NCBI RefSeq assembly: GCF_014851395.1
Contig: NW_024040485.1
Location: 4,975,385-5,039,384 of the forward strand
Length of the DNA stretch: 64,000 nt
Reading direction: 5' to 3'
Source of the DNA: Micropterus salmoides
Lineage: Eukaryota > Chordata > Actinopteri > Centrarchiformes > Centrarchidae
Positions 21,756 through 32,400 of the stretch are shown piece after piece. Each line of letters opens with the position of its first letter. Positions within the stretch are counted from its first letter, which is position 1. Below the pieces are notes generated by a model that was not told the DNA's origin, searched no databases, and saw only the letters and a list, made by a program, of their open reading frames with translations. The position numbers and the translations under genes were made by a program.

Positions 21756-23356
21756 TAGTGTTTCTCAACGGGGGGGTTCCGAGGACGATGGGGGGCGCTG
21801 GAAGCAATATTTTGTAAAGGGGGCGCTGAGCTGCTTTGGGGGTGCGTTTGTTGGTTGGAAATTCTAAGGCGTGTTTACACTAAAATTCACAACAATAGGA
21901 GTTTAAACATTAAACTACTTGCAAAAAAACTGTAGTCCACTGCGACTGGACGAGACTGTGTATTTTTTTCTCCATCAGCCACTAGTAGTGCAGCTTCGTG
22001 CTGCCTTCACGGGAACGGGAAGTCAGAGTATCATCTGTAAAATAAAAAAACTGAAGCCCTGTCTTGCTCTGTTGGGATTGTAAGCGGCACATTATCAGAG
22101 GTGCTGAAGTTAACAGGTGAGATTTCTGCCTGATCACAGGTGTTGTCGGTTAGTTTAATTTCCCCCCGGCATGAGCTCCCCGTCTCATCCAATTCTGTGT
22201 CTGTCAGACAGTCAAGGGGAAACTTCCAGTGAATCAGTAACATAATGCAGTATAGAGCATGTAGTAAAATATCATGAATTCTAATGACGTTAGTCTCCTA
22301 TTACGACTTTTTTTTCTTTACATGTCAGAGAACTCAGATTTGTGGGAGATTCTGAATGTGTAGAAAGTTTTGAATGTGAGCAGATAAGTTACAGTGTTTC
22401 CCATACGTTCGTTTATTTGTGGCGGCCCGCCACAATATCAACGCTGACCTCCACATATTGATTTTTACTAGGCCTATTTAAAATTGTATTTGAGCTGCAG
22501 GCAGTGCGTAAGCTATTCACGCAGCACATCCTCTCACCTGTCCCTTGATCTCTCGCTCTCTCTCTCCCATGGAACACAGCTGCACAAATCTGTCCAACAC
22601 AACGCTGTAAATATCGGAGACCCAGCTATCAAAAGTTATTAGAAAGCATGTAAGGAGCCTAGCTAATAAGGAGAGCTAAGTTAACGTTAAAATGCAGCTG
22701 GGTTTTCGAGGCTAGCATGCTGTATATAGCTGCACCAGTGTCATTCAGTCGTCCAATACAGTCAATAAAACGGATTAATTTATCACTGGGATGAAAAGGG
22801 GCCACAAACACAGTTAAAGAGGTGACTTCCCCACAAAAGAGGAGGTAAGACTTAATTTGTTAATCTACAGGAGAAAAATATTTAAAAGCAATAAGAATGT
22901 CTGAGAGCCTCACTACATTATATTCTATTATAATTATATATTTTGAATTGTCACCTGCCACCTGAATTTTTAGACATTGCCACCATAAATTGGTGCAGAA
23001 AAGGCAGAAATTGGAGGAGAAATTTTCACCAGAATGCAGGAAATTAAGTGTTTAATGCTCAAAATCTTCTGGGGGAGGACCCCCATACCCCCCCCCACTT
23101 ATTAAGTGCCCCATCCAAGACAACAGTATCTGGCTTCACACACAGTTTCTGGGAGGAACATTCACTTATTAGTTAAATATAATTACTTTTCACATGGCTT
23201 TTTTGTTACCTTTTCCATGTTTTTAATAAAAATAGTAACAATAAAAAAATCAGCAATATTCAGGGAAAATAGCAAACATCTTTTTTGATGGGGGGCGGTA
23301 AGGGACCTGGATAATGGATAGGGGGGCGCTGGGCCAAAAATGGTTGAGAACCACTG
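21756..23356. mobile_element. hAT transposon (non-autonomous) with perfect 8-bp target duplication
   Basis: The left end is TAGTGTTTCTCAACGGGGGG and the reverse complement of the right end is CAGTGGTTCTCAACCATTTT, which are typical hAT inverted termini. The 8-bp ATCTAGAC occurs directly outside both ends (21748-21755 and 23357-23364), the target-site duplication length expected for hAT. GGGGGCGCTG words sit just inside each end. The interior has no transposase frame and carries a second hAT fragment at 22392-23107. Confidence 0.88.
22392..23107 (+). mobile_element. hAT-type fragment, copy 2, nested
   Basis: It starts CAGTGTTTCCCATACG, continues GTTTATTTGTGGCGGCCCGC and reaches TTCTGGGGGAGGACCCCCAT followed by a C run at 23089-23097. 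This order is that of a common teleost hAT family. Part of it is the inverted counterpart of copy 1 at 21003-21745. The expected right terminus GGGAAACACTG is absent, so the copy is 3'-truncated. Confidence 0.65.
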
Positions 23357-23364
23357 ATCTAGAC

Positions 23365-23559
23365 CAATATTATTTCTATTATTCTGTTGATCATAAATGT
23401 GTTATTTAATCAATGCTGAATTAAAGCCAGCTGATGTTTGTCATGTGTAGAGCTCAGGAACAATCAGGAAACATCATCATTGTGCTGTTCACATGTTCTT
23501 TAAAAAGAAAAACACACACAGTTTAAGGCTCCTCTCCTTGTGGCTGTGTCACCAACCAT

Positions 23560-23560
<1 letters not shown>
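23365..23560. other. Short AT-rich spacer
   Basis: Nothing recognised between the hAT duplication and the microsatellite. Confidence 0.4.

Positions 23561-23596
<36 letters not shown>
23561..23596. repeat. (CA)18 microsatellite
   Basis: Uninterrupted CA dinucleotides, long enough to be highly polymorphic. Confidence 0.95.
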
Positions 23597-23597
<1 letters not shown>

Positions 23598-24488
23598 GCC
23601 AGTGGCTGGTGCATCGGCTGACACAAGAGGCCCATATCCGGCTTGCTTCTTGACACAATGCATCCATTGCTTCAGTGGAACCGTTCAAAAGGGGCAGAAG
23701 GGGGAAAAAAACAAGCCAAAAAATGACTTAGCACCACGACACAGGCCTATATGCACTCACTGCTCCATTCTCACTGATTGTGTATCATCACCCCGAGCGC
23801 TGCTAAAAAAAAGCGTTGGGTCATGAAGATGTATTTCATCAATATTGCATGGATTCAGCCCCCGTTTCGCCGCTTTAGACACTTTTGTGTCTAAAGCAGT
23901 CCTCCGCAGATGAGAGCACATGTATAGCCATGAGACATGTCATGAGTATGTGTGTGTTCTCATGTGGGAGTTGAGGTGGATACGCACCAGTGTCAGACCA
24001 GTACTGGTCTTTTAATAAATGGTTAAGATCAGATCAGCAATTTCAGTCCAGTAACACCGGTATTGGCTTTAGATTTCTCCCCTGATATGAAATAACAAAT
24101 ATGAAATTAATAGAATATACATTTATTTACATGTGCAAGAAAAGAATCTGATGCATATGTTGTGCAAATGTTAATGGTGGGGGTGGGGGGGCGGGGCACA
24201 ATCTTCGAGTCCTGGAGATGTACAGGTCATAGAGGGGATGGAAGATCGCTGCCGATCACGTTCTCTGCAGGGTGGAAGATACGCTGAGATGATGATCGGC
24301 TTCTTGCCGTATCATCTCAAAGATGTGTGCCTCAGTACAGCCTCAAAGAGGCAAAGAGCATGCTGACTCAAGGAAGACTCTTGTGAACTGCACCACATAT
24401 GTTAGGTGTGAAAGTACCCTTTAAAAAACTAAATCTAAGTCCTACCAACACCATTAAGCTACTTCTTTCTCTTGCTCTCCCTCTCTTT

Positions 24489-24490
<2 letters not shown>
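23597..24490. other. Non-coding stretch, nothing recognised
   Basis: Contains a G-rich run near 24177-24197 and an imperfect inverted repeat around 24285-24320 (GCTGAGATGATGATCGGC with GCCGTATCATCTCA). No coding frame recognised. Confidence 0.45.

Positions 24491-24523
<33 letters not shown>
24491..24523. repeat. (CA)16 microsatellite preceded by CT-rich tract
   Basis: Uninterrupted CA units, directly after a CTCTTGCTCTCCCTCTC tract. Confidence 0.95.
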
Positions 24524-24525
<2 letters not shown>

Positions 24526-24659
24526 TCACACCATGCTCACACTAGAAAGAATCCATTTAACTGTCTTGTGTCTCACACACAGATTGTTTTGTCTGTAAGT
24601 GTCATCTAGTTCAGAGGGCGCATTCTTACAGGAAGACACAGCGAGACTACACACAGCAG

Positions 24660-24790
24660 CCCTGTGCCGCCGCCGCCTACTCCTCCTCCTCCTCCTTTTC
24701 CCTTCACACATCCCCCTTTGCTCCTCTTCCTTCTCACCAGTCCTCCTTTATTCATCCATCCTCCTTCCTCTGTTCATCATCCTTTCCCCT
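24660..24790 (+). repeat. (CCG)/(CTC) trinucleotides and polypyrimidine tract
   Basis: GCCGCCGCCGCCTACTCCTC opens a tract of CTCCTCCTCC and further C/T-rich sequence lasting to CTTTCCCCTGG. The opposing frames at 24526-24907 (poly-Leu plus, poly-Arg minus) are translations of this repeat. Confidence 0.8.
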
Positions 24791-24939
24791 GGAGCTAGAC
24801 AGCTTCATTTAATCAAATTTAATCAATTTTCTTTACAATGCCCTCACATCCCTTGTCCCTCCATAAAAAATGTTTATATGAATACACACCAAAGGAATCT
24901 AATGTGAGACATTTTCACAATTTTATTTTGTCGGGCATC

Positions 24940-25170
24940 ATAAAGTTCACTTCTGCCTCTGGCCATGCAGGCCCACAAGGGGTTAAGAGGTCAGTAATGA
25001 ATTTTGGCACAAGGCTATTTAAACCTTTAAAAGTCAGTATTAAAATCAAAACAACAGGGCAAGGTGGTTATAGCAGGGGGGTTTATGTTCATGTCTCTTG
25101 ATCTCTGAAGCAGTGCTCTGCACCAGTAGCCAGTAGTGGTAATCCTGATTGATTCCAAAGGAAAGTATCT
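24940..25170. repeat. Possible interspersed repeat fragment
   Basis: TATTTAAACCTTTAAAAGTC, AGTATTAAAATCAAAACAAC and a later GTAGCCAGTAGTGGTAATCC resemble the interior of a teleost repeat whose consensus reads 'gccttaaaaac...aaaatcaattctaaa...ggagccagtgtaa'. The similarity is loose and this call could be wrong. Confidence 0.3.
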
Positions 25171-25855
25171 TACGTTAGTCATTACACTTCATTTACATCT
25201 AACAATCTATCTACCTCTTTCCATGCACATTTTTGATTTGCAAAAATAAAAGTGAAAACTCCATGCAGAAATGTGCAAAAAAAAAAAAAAGATATTATGT
25301 ACAGAAATGTGTTAAAATTACATTTGTATGGAAACATGACAAACAAAAGCATGTACAAACATGTTTTTTGGTAAACCTGTGATTTGCTCATGCATTGCAG
25401 AGCAATTGCAATCACTGCTTCAGTAACAGCAGTTGAACATTTATTACAGGGTGCTACAAGTAGTCATTTTTATATCCAATTTAGCCACACAGCCTGTCGT
25501 ACTCTGAAATAAAGTAACACAGAAATTTAAATGACTTCCATTTTCTATCTTGGAACATATCTGACACATGACACAAGCATTTCATTCACGCCTCAAAGCT
25601 CCCATCCACATTACATCCTTTTCAGAGAAGCAGTCAGACTATGGAGCTATTGTAGCCCCCCCCACCCCCCTCTCTCTTTTCCCCAAAAGGCTCTGTACAT
25701 TTTCAGGCAGTGCTTGCAGAAAAATGCCCTCACTATCCAAAATGAAATCATTCTTTCTCCTTCAGTCTGTGATCCAGCTAACAACTCAGCTCTGCCAGGA
25801 AAAGACAGAAGGAGATAAGAAAGACAGACAGGAAGAGAAAGAGGAATAAAAGCCT
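25171..25855. other. Non-coding stretch, nothing recognised
   Basis: Two overlapping plus frames at 25531-25849 in different frames have no domain. There is an A run at 25279-25292 and a C-rich run near 25659-25670. Confidence 0.4.
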
Positions 25856-26275
25856 AAGATGCCCTTCGCCCCTCCGAAGACTGCTAAAGGACCTCCCCCT
25901 AGAGATCTCCAAGCCATGTTGTGAGTCAGTAACAATCAGAACTTTCACAAATGTCGCTGTGCTGCCATTTCTTTCCACTACGATCTATGATTTGCCAAGC
26001 ACTCCCTCTGAGAGCTACTGGTATTCGAGCCAAAAATCCCCCCTGCCACCTCCTCCCCAAGCACTGAGAACACCCCCGGAATGCTGAACAATTACCCCTA
26101 CCGTGTCCCCTTCAAATGCATGTGAATTCCAAATAATGTTCCACAGCCAAATAGCAGTTGGCACAGAGCCGGGTTGAAGGGCTGGGGAGGGGCTCGCTCC
26201 CACGAAGAGCAGGGATGGAAGGAGATAGTGAGGAGAATGACATGGAGAGTTACAGTTTTTAATGTTAAAATGCAC
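25856..26275. promoter_or_regulatory. Candidate conserved non-coding block
   Basis: A repeat-free block with contrasting GC, including AAATGCATGTGAATTCC, GGAATGCTGAACAATTACCC (GGAATG TEAD-like, ACAAT SOX-like) and TGTTGTGAGTCAGTAACAAT. Short frames on the minus strand are unconvincing. The call is compositional. Confidence 0.27.
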
Positions 26276-26533
26276 TCCTCACATCAGCATTAATCAGGTA
26301 GTACAGTGAAAAAGACTCATCTGGAATCCTGTCGATTGAGCCTGAAATGAAAAAAAATGGGTGCTGGGTCCAACAGCCATTTAACATGCCCCCCCCCACA
26401 CTTCATTTACCCTTGGAACCTGGTCATACATTATATGAGTAGCCACATACAGGACTAGACTGTAAAACAGGATATAAAATGGACCACACCGGCTGTAAAG
26501 CAGACTTAATAATTGATAATGATAAATAGTGAT

Positions 26534-27113
26534 TTAAAATAACAGAGAAAAAGAAACAGAATTAAATATTGCTGATGAGTGAATTTCAGAAATATCCAAC
26601 AGCTGCTGGCATCCTATTGAATCTATTGGCCACAGTGCTGCTGTGCACTCAGTGTTTAACAGAGCTAACAGCCCAATATGAAATCCTGTCCTTATGGACA
26701 TAAGTGTGGAAGAAATCATTACATTTATATTGGACCTGCAGTTTACGTGCCAAAATGTAGTGCCAATGTAGCGTGTCCTATATCTTTCAAGGTTGAAAGT
26801 GAGGGTATGGAGCCCAGGGTGGTGGATGTGAGTCCCACTGTCATGCAGGAAACCATGATCATTCCTTAAACCATGTGTTTTAGTGACCTTACCCTTACGA
26901 TGCTTTAACCAGAGATTAATTGGCATCAGCAGATATAGTAGAAGGTGAGAAATGTTGGCGTTGGATGCTAACAACTGCATGGCTGTGACATGTCTCGTGT
27001 AGACTAAACGTCATATTGTACAGATCAATATTATAAGCAGCCAATTGGGAATAATCGCTTATCAAAGCCAAGAAATTGGAGTTAGAGATACAGGAAATTT
27101 CTGACATCCTCAC
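26534..27113. other. Region with a 148-codon minus frame, identity unknown
   Basis: The minus frame at 26534-26980 is the longest in the window outside microsatellites and transposons. It begins MQLLASNANISH and is rich in Leu, His and Ser. I see no signal peptide, membrane segment or domain that I can name, and shorter frames overlap it on both strands. Read on the plus strand, the segment around 26690-26900 (ACATTTATATTGGACCTGC and AAACCATGTGTTTTAGTGAC) may belong to a repeat. Treat it as hypothetical. Confidence 0.2.
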
Positions 27114-27224
27114 ATGACCGCAGTGTCAACAAACCACCTGCAAGATGGCTGCATAACAAACATTGCCTGAGTTAGATATAAATATAACCCAAAATTCACA
27201 AGAATAACATCACCTCAGGTGGCT

Positions 27225-27515
27225 GGGGGCCTGGGGCCTTTCTGTGTGACTCATCTGTGTGGGTTTCCTCCAGGTGCGCGGGCATCCACACATTCAAAAA
27301 CATGCAGGTTAATAGGTGACTCCAAATTGATCTTAGGTGTGCATGTGAGTGTGAATGGTTGTCGCTATGTGTCAGCCCTGTGACGTACTGGTGACCTGTT
27401 CAGGGTGTACCCCGCCTCTCGCCTAGTGTCAGTTGGGATTTGCTCCAGTCCCCCGAGACCCTGCAAACGATAAGCGTTGGATGGAATGGAGTGAATGGAT
27501 GGATAGATAATGGAC
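27225..27515 (+). mobile_element. RTE/Rex3-like retroelement 3' tail with (ATGG)n end
   Basis: In order: GTGTGGGTTTCCTCCAGGTG, CAAAAACATGCAGGTTAATA, GGTGACTCCAAATTGATC, GTGAATGGTTGTCGCTATGT, TGGTGACCTGTTCAGGGTGT, ACCCCGCCTCTCGCCTAGTG and a final GAATGGATGGATAGATAATG. This is a very common fish 3' end ('gtgactctaaattg...ggcgacctgtccagggtgtaccccgcct...gatggatgga'), associated with RTE-type LINEs and their SINEs. There is no coding sequence. A more decayed relative is at 55375-55560. Confidence 0.8.
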
Positions 27516-29013
27516 AATCAACTAAGCTAATCATTTTCAAATATGTTTGATATTGTCATCATATTTACAGGAGCATTGCATTCCAACCAAACAATCATTT
27601 ACTGGCCTTACAATTAACACTAGAACACTAGACTGTCACAGTACATTGTGCTGAAGAAATAATGAACAGTCCCTTTGCATTCTAGGTAAGTCTACATCTT
27701 TGTTGGACTCCATCAACTCCTGAAGGGTGTATGTCAGTTCAGTTCAGCAAAGTTTTCAAAGTAACAGAAAAACACCTAAAATAGCTGGAGGGAAAATCTC
27801 AAGGAGATGTGCAGAGGCCATGTTAGATTGCAACGCAAAAGTAGGATGTTGGCATTGTTTGTTCAGATAAAGTAACAAAACTTAAATCAAAATCCAAACA
27901 GTATCTGAACCAACAGTGAGTGACCTCTTTGTCCAGACATCTGATCTTTTCCCTGTTTGCTGTGTTAGCTATCCTCTGGTTTAAAGCATCCCAGTGCAGC
28001 AGTGATGGTAAACATGAGCGTGCTGTGTGCAGTTTACTGATGTAATGTAACAGGATTTCAGTGACCTCTCTGTCTGGCAGCTGGTGCTGTCTGTGTGTAA
28101 ACACAGGTGCAGCTTGCAGTGATATTACAGTCAGTTAGTGGACACAGATGGAAAAAAATTCTTCAGCAAGGGAAAAGGTAACAGGATTGCATAAAGTGGA
28201 ACCTAAATTTAGGGATGAAATTATTGATTGATCTGTTAATTGGCAAAATATCTATCAACAGAAATGTATCAATTATGTAAGTCAATTATCAAGTACAAAT
28301 ACCCCCTAAAATATTCTCCAGCTTGTTAAATTATTTTACTGCTTTTGTTTGATTTTATGTATGTTTTACTATGTCTGTGCATCTGTCAATGTCAAAATGT
28401 TTTTTTTGAGGTTACTAGTCTTCAGGTTTAGTTGAATTTAATTTAAACATATGTCAAGGTTGCTTTTTAGTTTGCTTAGAGAGTTGTGTCTATTGGAATT
28501 ATGCTCAATGACAGACTCAACAAAAGGTTTTTTAAACTTCACTCAACACTCCCATACAATCCCTTAGAATATAAACACAACTGTGGGTTTAGGGCTTGAA
28601 CAAACTCATGCAACGCATGTTCTGCTTTGGTCTCATATTTCAGTGAAGATAATTTAATTCAGAACATTTTGTTGTTTTGAAGGATCTGCTTCCTTAAGGC
28701 ATTCAGCTAAAATGAACCCCAATGTGCATGAAACAAGATACAACTGCTTTGGGAAGGAACATGCTGTAATAAACCACCCATTGTATCCTTTATTCTTGGG
28801 GGGAATGTCTACACTGCCACATAAGTTCCCCCAAACTCGTGATGTTAAAACCTGTTAAAAACCCTGCGAGCAGCAGTTGCACTGCCGATAAGAATATATT
28901 CATTCGATAATTTATCTCAGTGCATAGTGCCACGACTTGCCAGTGGCATAAAAAGGTTGAAAAATTACAGCAGACTTATTAATGAGATTGAACAGTCAAG
29001 CTGGGAAAAGTCT

Positions 29014-29016
<3 letters not shown>
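27516..29016. other. AT-rich stretch, nothing recognised
   Basis: The 93-codon minus frame at 27823-28104 is not recognised. No repeat ends seen. Confidence 0.45.

Positions 29017-29055
<39 letters not shown>
29017..29055. repeat. (TG)19 microsatellite
   Basis: Uninterrupted TG dinucleotides. The plus frame that encodes Cys-Val repeats across it is an artefact. Confidence 0.95.
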
Positions 29056-29058
<3 letters not shown>

Positions 29059-29159
29059 ACTGAGGTCAAAAGTAAAACAGTAAGTGGATTAATCATTGCC
29101 ACCTGCATTTGTGGGTGCTGCGATTTGGATGCAAAGTACAGTCTTCTGCCATAGATCTT

Positions 29160-29480
29160 TTGTTAGAGCAGCTTGGAAAGACCACACAAACTCCACTTAT
29201 GACAAATAGGACTCATACATTAACTGTAATGTTATGCAGTGCCAAGTTAAGAAAAACAGCCACGCTTTTATAGGAGCCCAGCAGGGGGGACAAATTGCTC
29301 TTAGATCTTCGGAGCTGTTAAACAGGGAGGATGATTTTCTTGTGGCTCAGCACAATTTTTTCTTTCCAAGGAGAGAAATGTTTTTAGCTCTCACGTATTT
29401 CTCAGATTTAAAAATTGCTTGTTTATCCATCAGAGCAATGCTCATGGAAAAAAAGACAACACGGAAGTTTAAAGGAAGGA
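29160..29480. promoter_or_regulatory. Candidate conserved non-coding block beside a Tc1 insertion
   Basis: A repeat-free block with CCAGCAGGGGGGACAAATTG (resembling a CTCF-like CAGCAGGGGG core at 29279-29288), TTGTGGCTCAGCACAATTTT (inverted TTGTG/CACAA) and ATTAACTGTAATG. The 101-codon plus frame at 29234-29539 crosses into the Tc1 end and is not recognised. The Tc1 begins only a few bases downstream. Confidence 0.25.
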
Positions 29481-29639
29481 TTATACAGGAGCATCTCAGA
29501 AAATTTGAATATCGTGGAAAAGTTCATGTTTTCCTGTAATTTCAGTAAAAAAAAGTTAAACATTCTTATATTCTAGATTCATTACACATAAAGTGAAATA
29601 TTTCAGCCTTTTTTTGTTTTAAAAATCCACAAGTTCTGA

Positions 29640-30825
29640 AAAAGGTTGACTTTCACCCAGTACTTGGTCAGGGCTCCTTTTGCAGGAATTACTGCATCAA
29701 TGCGGTGTGGAATGGACACAATCAGCCTGTGGCACTGCTGAGGTGTTATGGAAGCCCTGGTTGCTTTGATAGCGGCTCTCTGCTTGTCTGTACTGTTGGC
29801 TCTGGTGTCTCTCAATTTTCTCTTGACAATAGATAATCTATGGGGTTCAGGTCAGGCGGGTTGGTCTGCCAGTCAAGCACAGCAATACCATGGTCAGCAT
29901 ACCAGTGTGGGCAGGGGCCAAGTCCAGCTGGAAAAGGAAATCAGCATCTCCATAAAGCTTGTCAGCAGATGGAAGCATGAAATTACTGGGAAATTACTTT
30001 CATCTGAAAAGAGGACTGAGCAACTGTCCAGTTCTTTTTCTCCTTAGCCCAGGTAAGATGCTTCTGACATTATCTCTGCTTCAGGAGTGTAATGCAATGC
30101 GACACTTGTAGCTCATTTCGTGGGCACGTCTGTGCGTGGTGGTCTTGATGCACTGACTCCAGACTCAGTCCACTCCTTGTGAAGTTCTTGAATTAGCTTT
30201 CCTTTGCAAATCTCTCAAAGATGCGGTCAACCCTGTTGCTTGTGCACCTTTTCCTACCAGACTTTAACCTTCCAGTTACTGTCCCGTATTAGCTGGGATG
30301 ACCCTTATATTAGGCCTAATTGATTTGTCCCATACATGACCTCTCTTGTCCCATTTTTTGACTACTACGCTGATCTAACCACTGACTGATCAAACAGCAA
30401 CAGCAGCAGCGCTGATCACGACACTTGACGATGGTCACCGACAGCTGTCATCATCCAATCACAGCTGTCTTGTTAAGCTAAACGGTGCGTTGTTTCATGA
30501 CTCTGAAGTTGTGAAGAAGATGCACTTGGGAATAACGAAAGCTGAGATGATCACACTGAATGTTTTAGGACCAAAGACTGACAAATTGCTTAAAACAATA
30601 CACTGTATATTCACACAAAACCATATGCGCCCTGCTGCAGCAGGCCACTTTTTGTCCCTTATTTCATGGGAACAAAGTTGGCAACACTACTTCCAATCAA
30701 CTTTCCATGAACATGCTTTGATACAGCACTCTACAAACAGCCAGCTCTTTCAGCAGTGACCTTCTGTGTCTTACCCTTCTTGTGGACAGTGTCATTGAGT
30801 GTCTTCCCCATGATTGTGGTTGTGA
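29640..30825 (-). pseudogene. Tc1 transposase pseudogene split by an insertion
   Basis: The enzyme would cut and paste the element using an N-terminal paired-like helix-turn-helix and a DDE catalytic domain. On the minus strand the start is at MGKTLNDTVHKKGKTQKV (inside the frame 30731-30934), the N-terminal helix-turn-helix region with the residues KVTAERAGC. The C-terminal region is seen in the frame 29603-29815 with KRKMRDTR upstream and AAIKATRASITPQQCHRL. Between them the 421-bp insertion, deletions and frameshifts remove much of the central DDE domain; compared with intact relatives, a large middle segment is missing. Not functional. Confidence 0.85.
30274..30694. mobile_element. Unclassified element nested in the Tc1 transposase
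   Basis: Tc1 similarity stops after ACTTTAACCTTCC at 30273 and resumes at AATCAACTTTCC from 30695, with CTTCC present on both sides of the insert (30269-30273 and 30690-30694), which fits a short target duplication. The insert starts AGTTACTGTCCCGTATTAGC and ends AACAAAGTTGGCAACACTAC; reverse-complemented, the right end has GCCAACTTTGTTCCC, weakly like the left GTTACTGTCCC. The 89-codon frame at 30490-30759 is mostly inside and is not recognised. Confidence 0.6.
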
Positions 30826-31065
30826 GTACTGAACCAGACCGAGAGATTAAAGGCTCTTCATGTTGACATTTCCGTATTATATTCTTTATTCTAATATTTT
30901 TGATTTTCCATGAGCTGTAAACCGTAATCGTCAAGATTCAATCAAAAAAAGGCATGTTTCACTTTATGTGTAATGAATCTTGAATATATGAAAGTTTCAG
31001 CTCTATGACTTAAATTACGGGGGAAAAAATAACTTTTCCATAATATTCTTATTTTCTGAGATGTA

Positions 31066-32090
31066 ATTTCCTTGTTTTTAGTTTATATTGTGTATACTTG
31101 AGTTGTGAAAGTAGAACCTGAACACCTGAAATCAGTGTTCATTTTTTTAAGTAGAAAAAAACACAGCTAAATCAAAGCTAAAACACATGATGTCTCTTAA
31201 TAGTTGAATCTGCACATGAATGTAACAATTTGTCATTTTTAGGGGAAGTTATGTGTTGGCTTTCTTGATGATTTCTTTCACAACCAACAATTTATCCACC
31301 CACCCAGTACTTCTTGCTATATCACATCTTAATGGAGATATTGTGAGTGAACAAAAGTGTAGGTTTTTGTCTCTGTGCAGGCAGGATGATACCAAATCTG
31401 GCAACGTCGCTGTGATGACAAGACTGCAGGAAGTCATTCTTTGAGGCTCATTCTTGGAAAGAAAACAAATTTAAAAAAGTGTATTACCCAAAATGAAATA
31501 TTTTTCTGCACACCGTGTTTTCAGCATGCACTGACGGATAGAAATACAGTATGTTCCAATTTGCTGATGATCATAAAATGAAGAAGAATTAAATTTCAGT
31601 ACATCTACAACACATTGTTGCTGAGGATTTCACATCTTGATTTATTATCTGTCAAGTGTCTTTCATGCCACTTTGGCTTCCTGAAATCTTCTAAACAGGC
31701 AACTGTTGTGAGATGAGGGTAATGTAACATCAATGCTTTAGTTAGCACAAAATAAATGCAGACCATTTACCATGTACCTTTTTTAATTTTCAGCTTCATC
31801 CTCTGTTATGTAACCGTGACCAATTTCTTCACCCCAACTGTAAATAACTGGCTTTACTTGCCTGAACTTAACCATTCTTTTCTTCATATGTATAAAGGTA
31901 TTTAGGCCCAAGTAATTCTCCCGTCTTTCACGATCTGTATCTCAAAGCTCTGTTATTTTTTACAGCTTTTTTTTATTCTGGTGTACAAAATTACACTGAT
32001 GTACAGAGTATTAAACATTTTCTTTGGTGAAAAACACATGGCTCCTCATGCAGCTCTGCAGTTGCATAATTAGCTCAGAATCAAATCGGC
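31066..32090. other. AT-rich stretch, nothing recognised
   Basis: Opposed frames of about 62 codons at 31249-31444 are mutual shadows with no domain. Confidence 0.45.
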
Positions 32091-32400
32091 AACATTACAG
32101 CATGTTGCTTGTGCTTGACATAACAGCAACCTAGAGCGAGCCAAGTCAGCCACTGAACCAAAAAGGAAAAGGGGGGGGGGGAACAACTATCAGGGCTGAA
32201 AGTGGGTCAAGTGGAGGTGACTGGGGAGGTGTCCAGCAGATGCAAAGGGGGCTGCCTCGGGCTTTCTTACAGGCAAGGGGCGACCCTGCAGCATGTAGCC
32301 TCAATGAAAACCACATGTGGCCCGGGGAAAAGGTTCACTCCTGAAACCAGATGTGCACCGGCTCAGGTGTCACTCACTTTGTGATCTATTTCCCTGCCTG
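32091..32400. promoter_or_regulatory. Candidate conserved non-coding block with G-run
   Basis: GC-richer block containing an uninterrupted G run at 32171-32181, GGTGACTGGGGAGGTGTCC, CAGCAGATGC (E-box CAGATG) and AACCACATGTGG (RUNX-like core overlapping E-box CACATGTG). The 60-codon frames are not recognised. Confidence 0.2.

Larger units (their letters stand above)
29486..31063 (-). mobile_element. Tc1-like transposon, minus orientation, decayed
   Basis: The left end is CAGGAGCATCTCAGAAAATT preceded by TA at 29484-29485. The reverse complement of the right end reads CATCTCAGAAAATAAGAATA then TTATGGAAAAG, matching left-end words (GAATATCGTGGAAAAG), with TA just outside at 31064-31065. TA target duplication and a single transposase frame are Tc1/mariner hallmarks. 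The segment ATTCATTACACATAAAGTGA near each end is repeated in inverted form (TCACTTTATGTGTAATGAAT near 30959), giving long inverted repeats of about 100 bp or more. A different sequence is inserted at about 30274-30694. Confidence 0.88.

Noticed and set aside
24599..24907. 102-codon poly-leucine frame and opposing poly-arginine frame
   Set aside because: Both come from the (CTC)n trinucleotide and the polypyrimidine tract.
29748..30047. 99-codon plus-strand frame
   Set aside because: It is the antisense shadow of the Tc1 transposase pseudogene.
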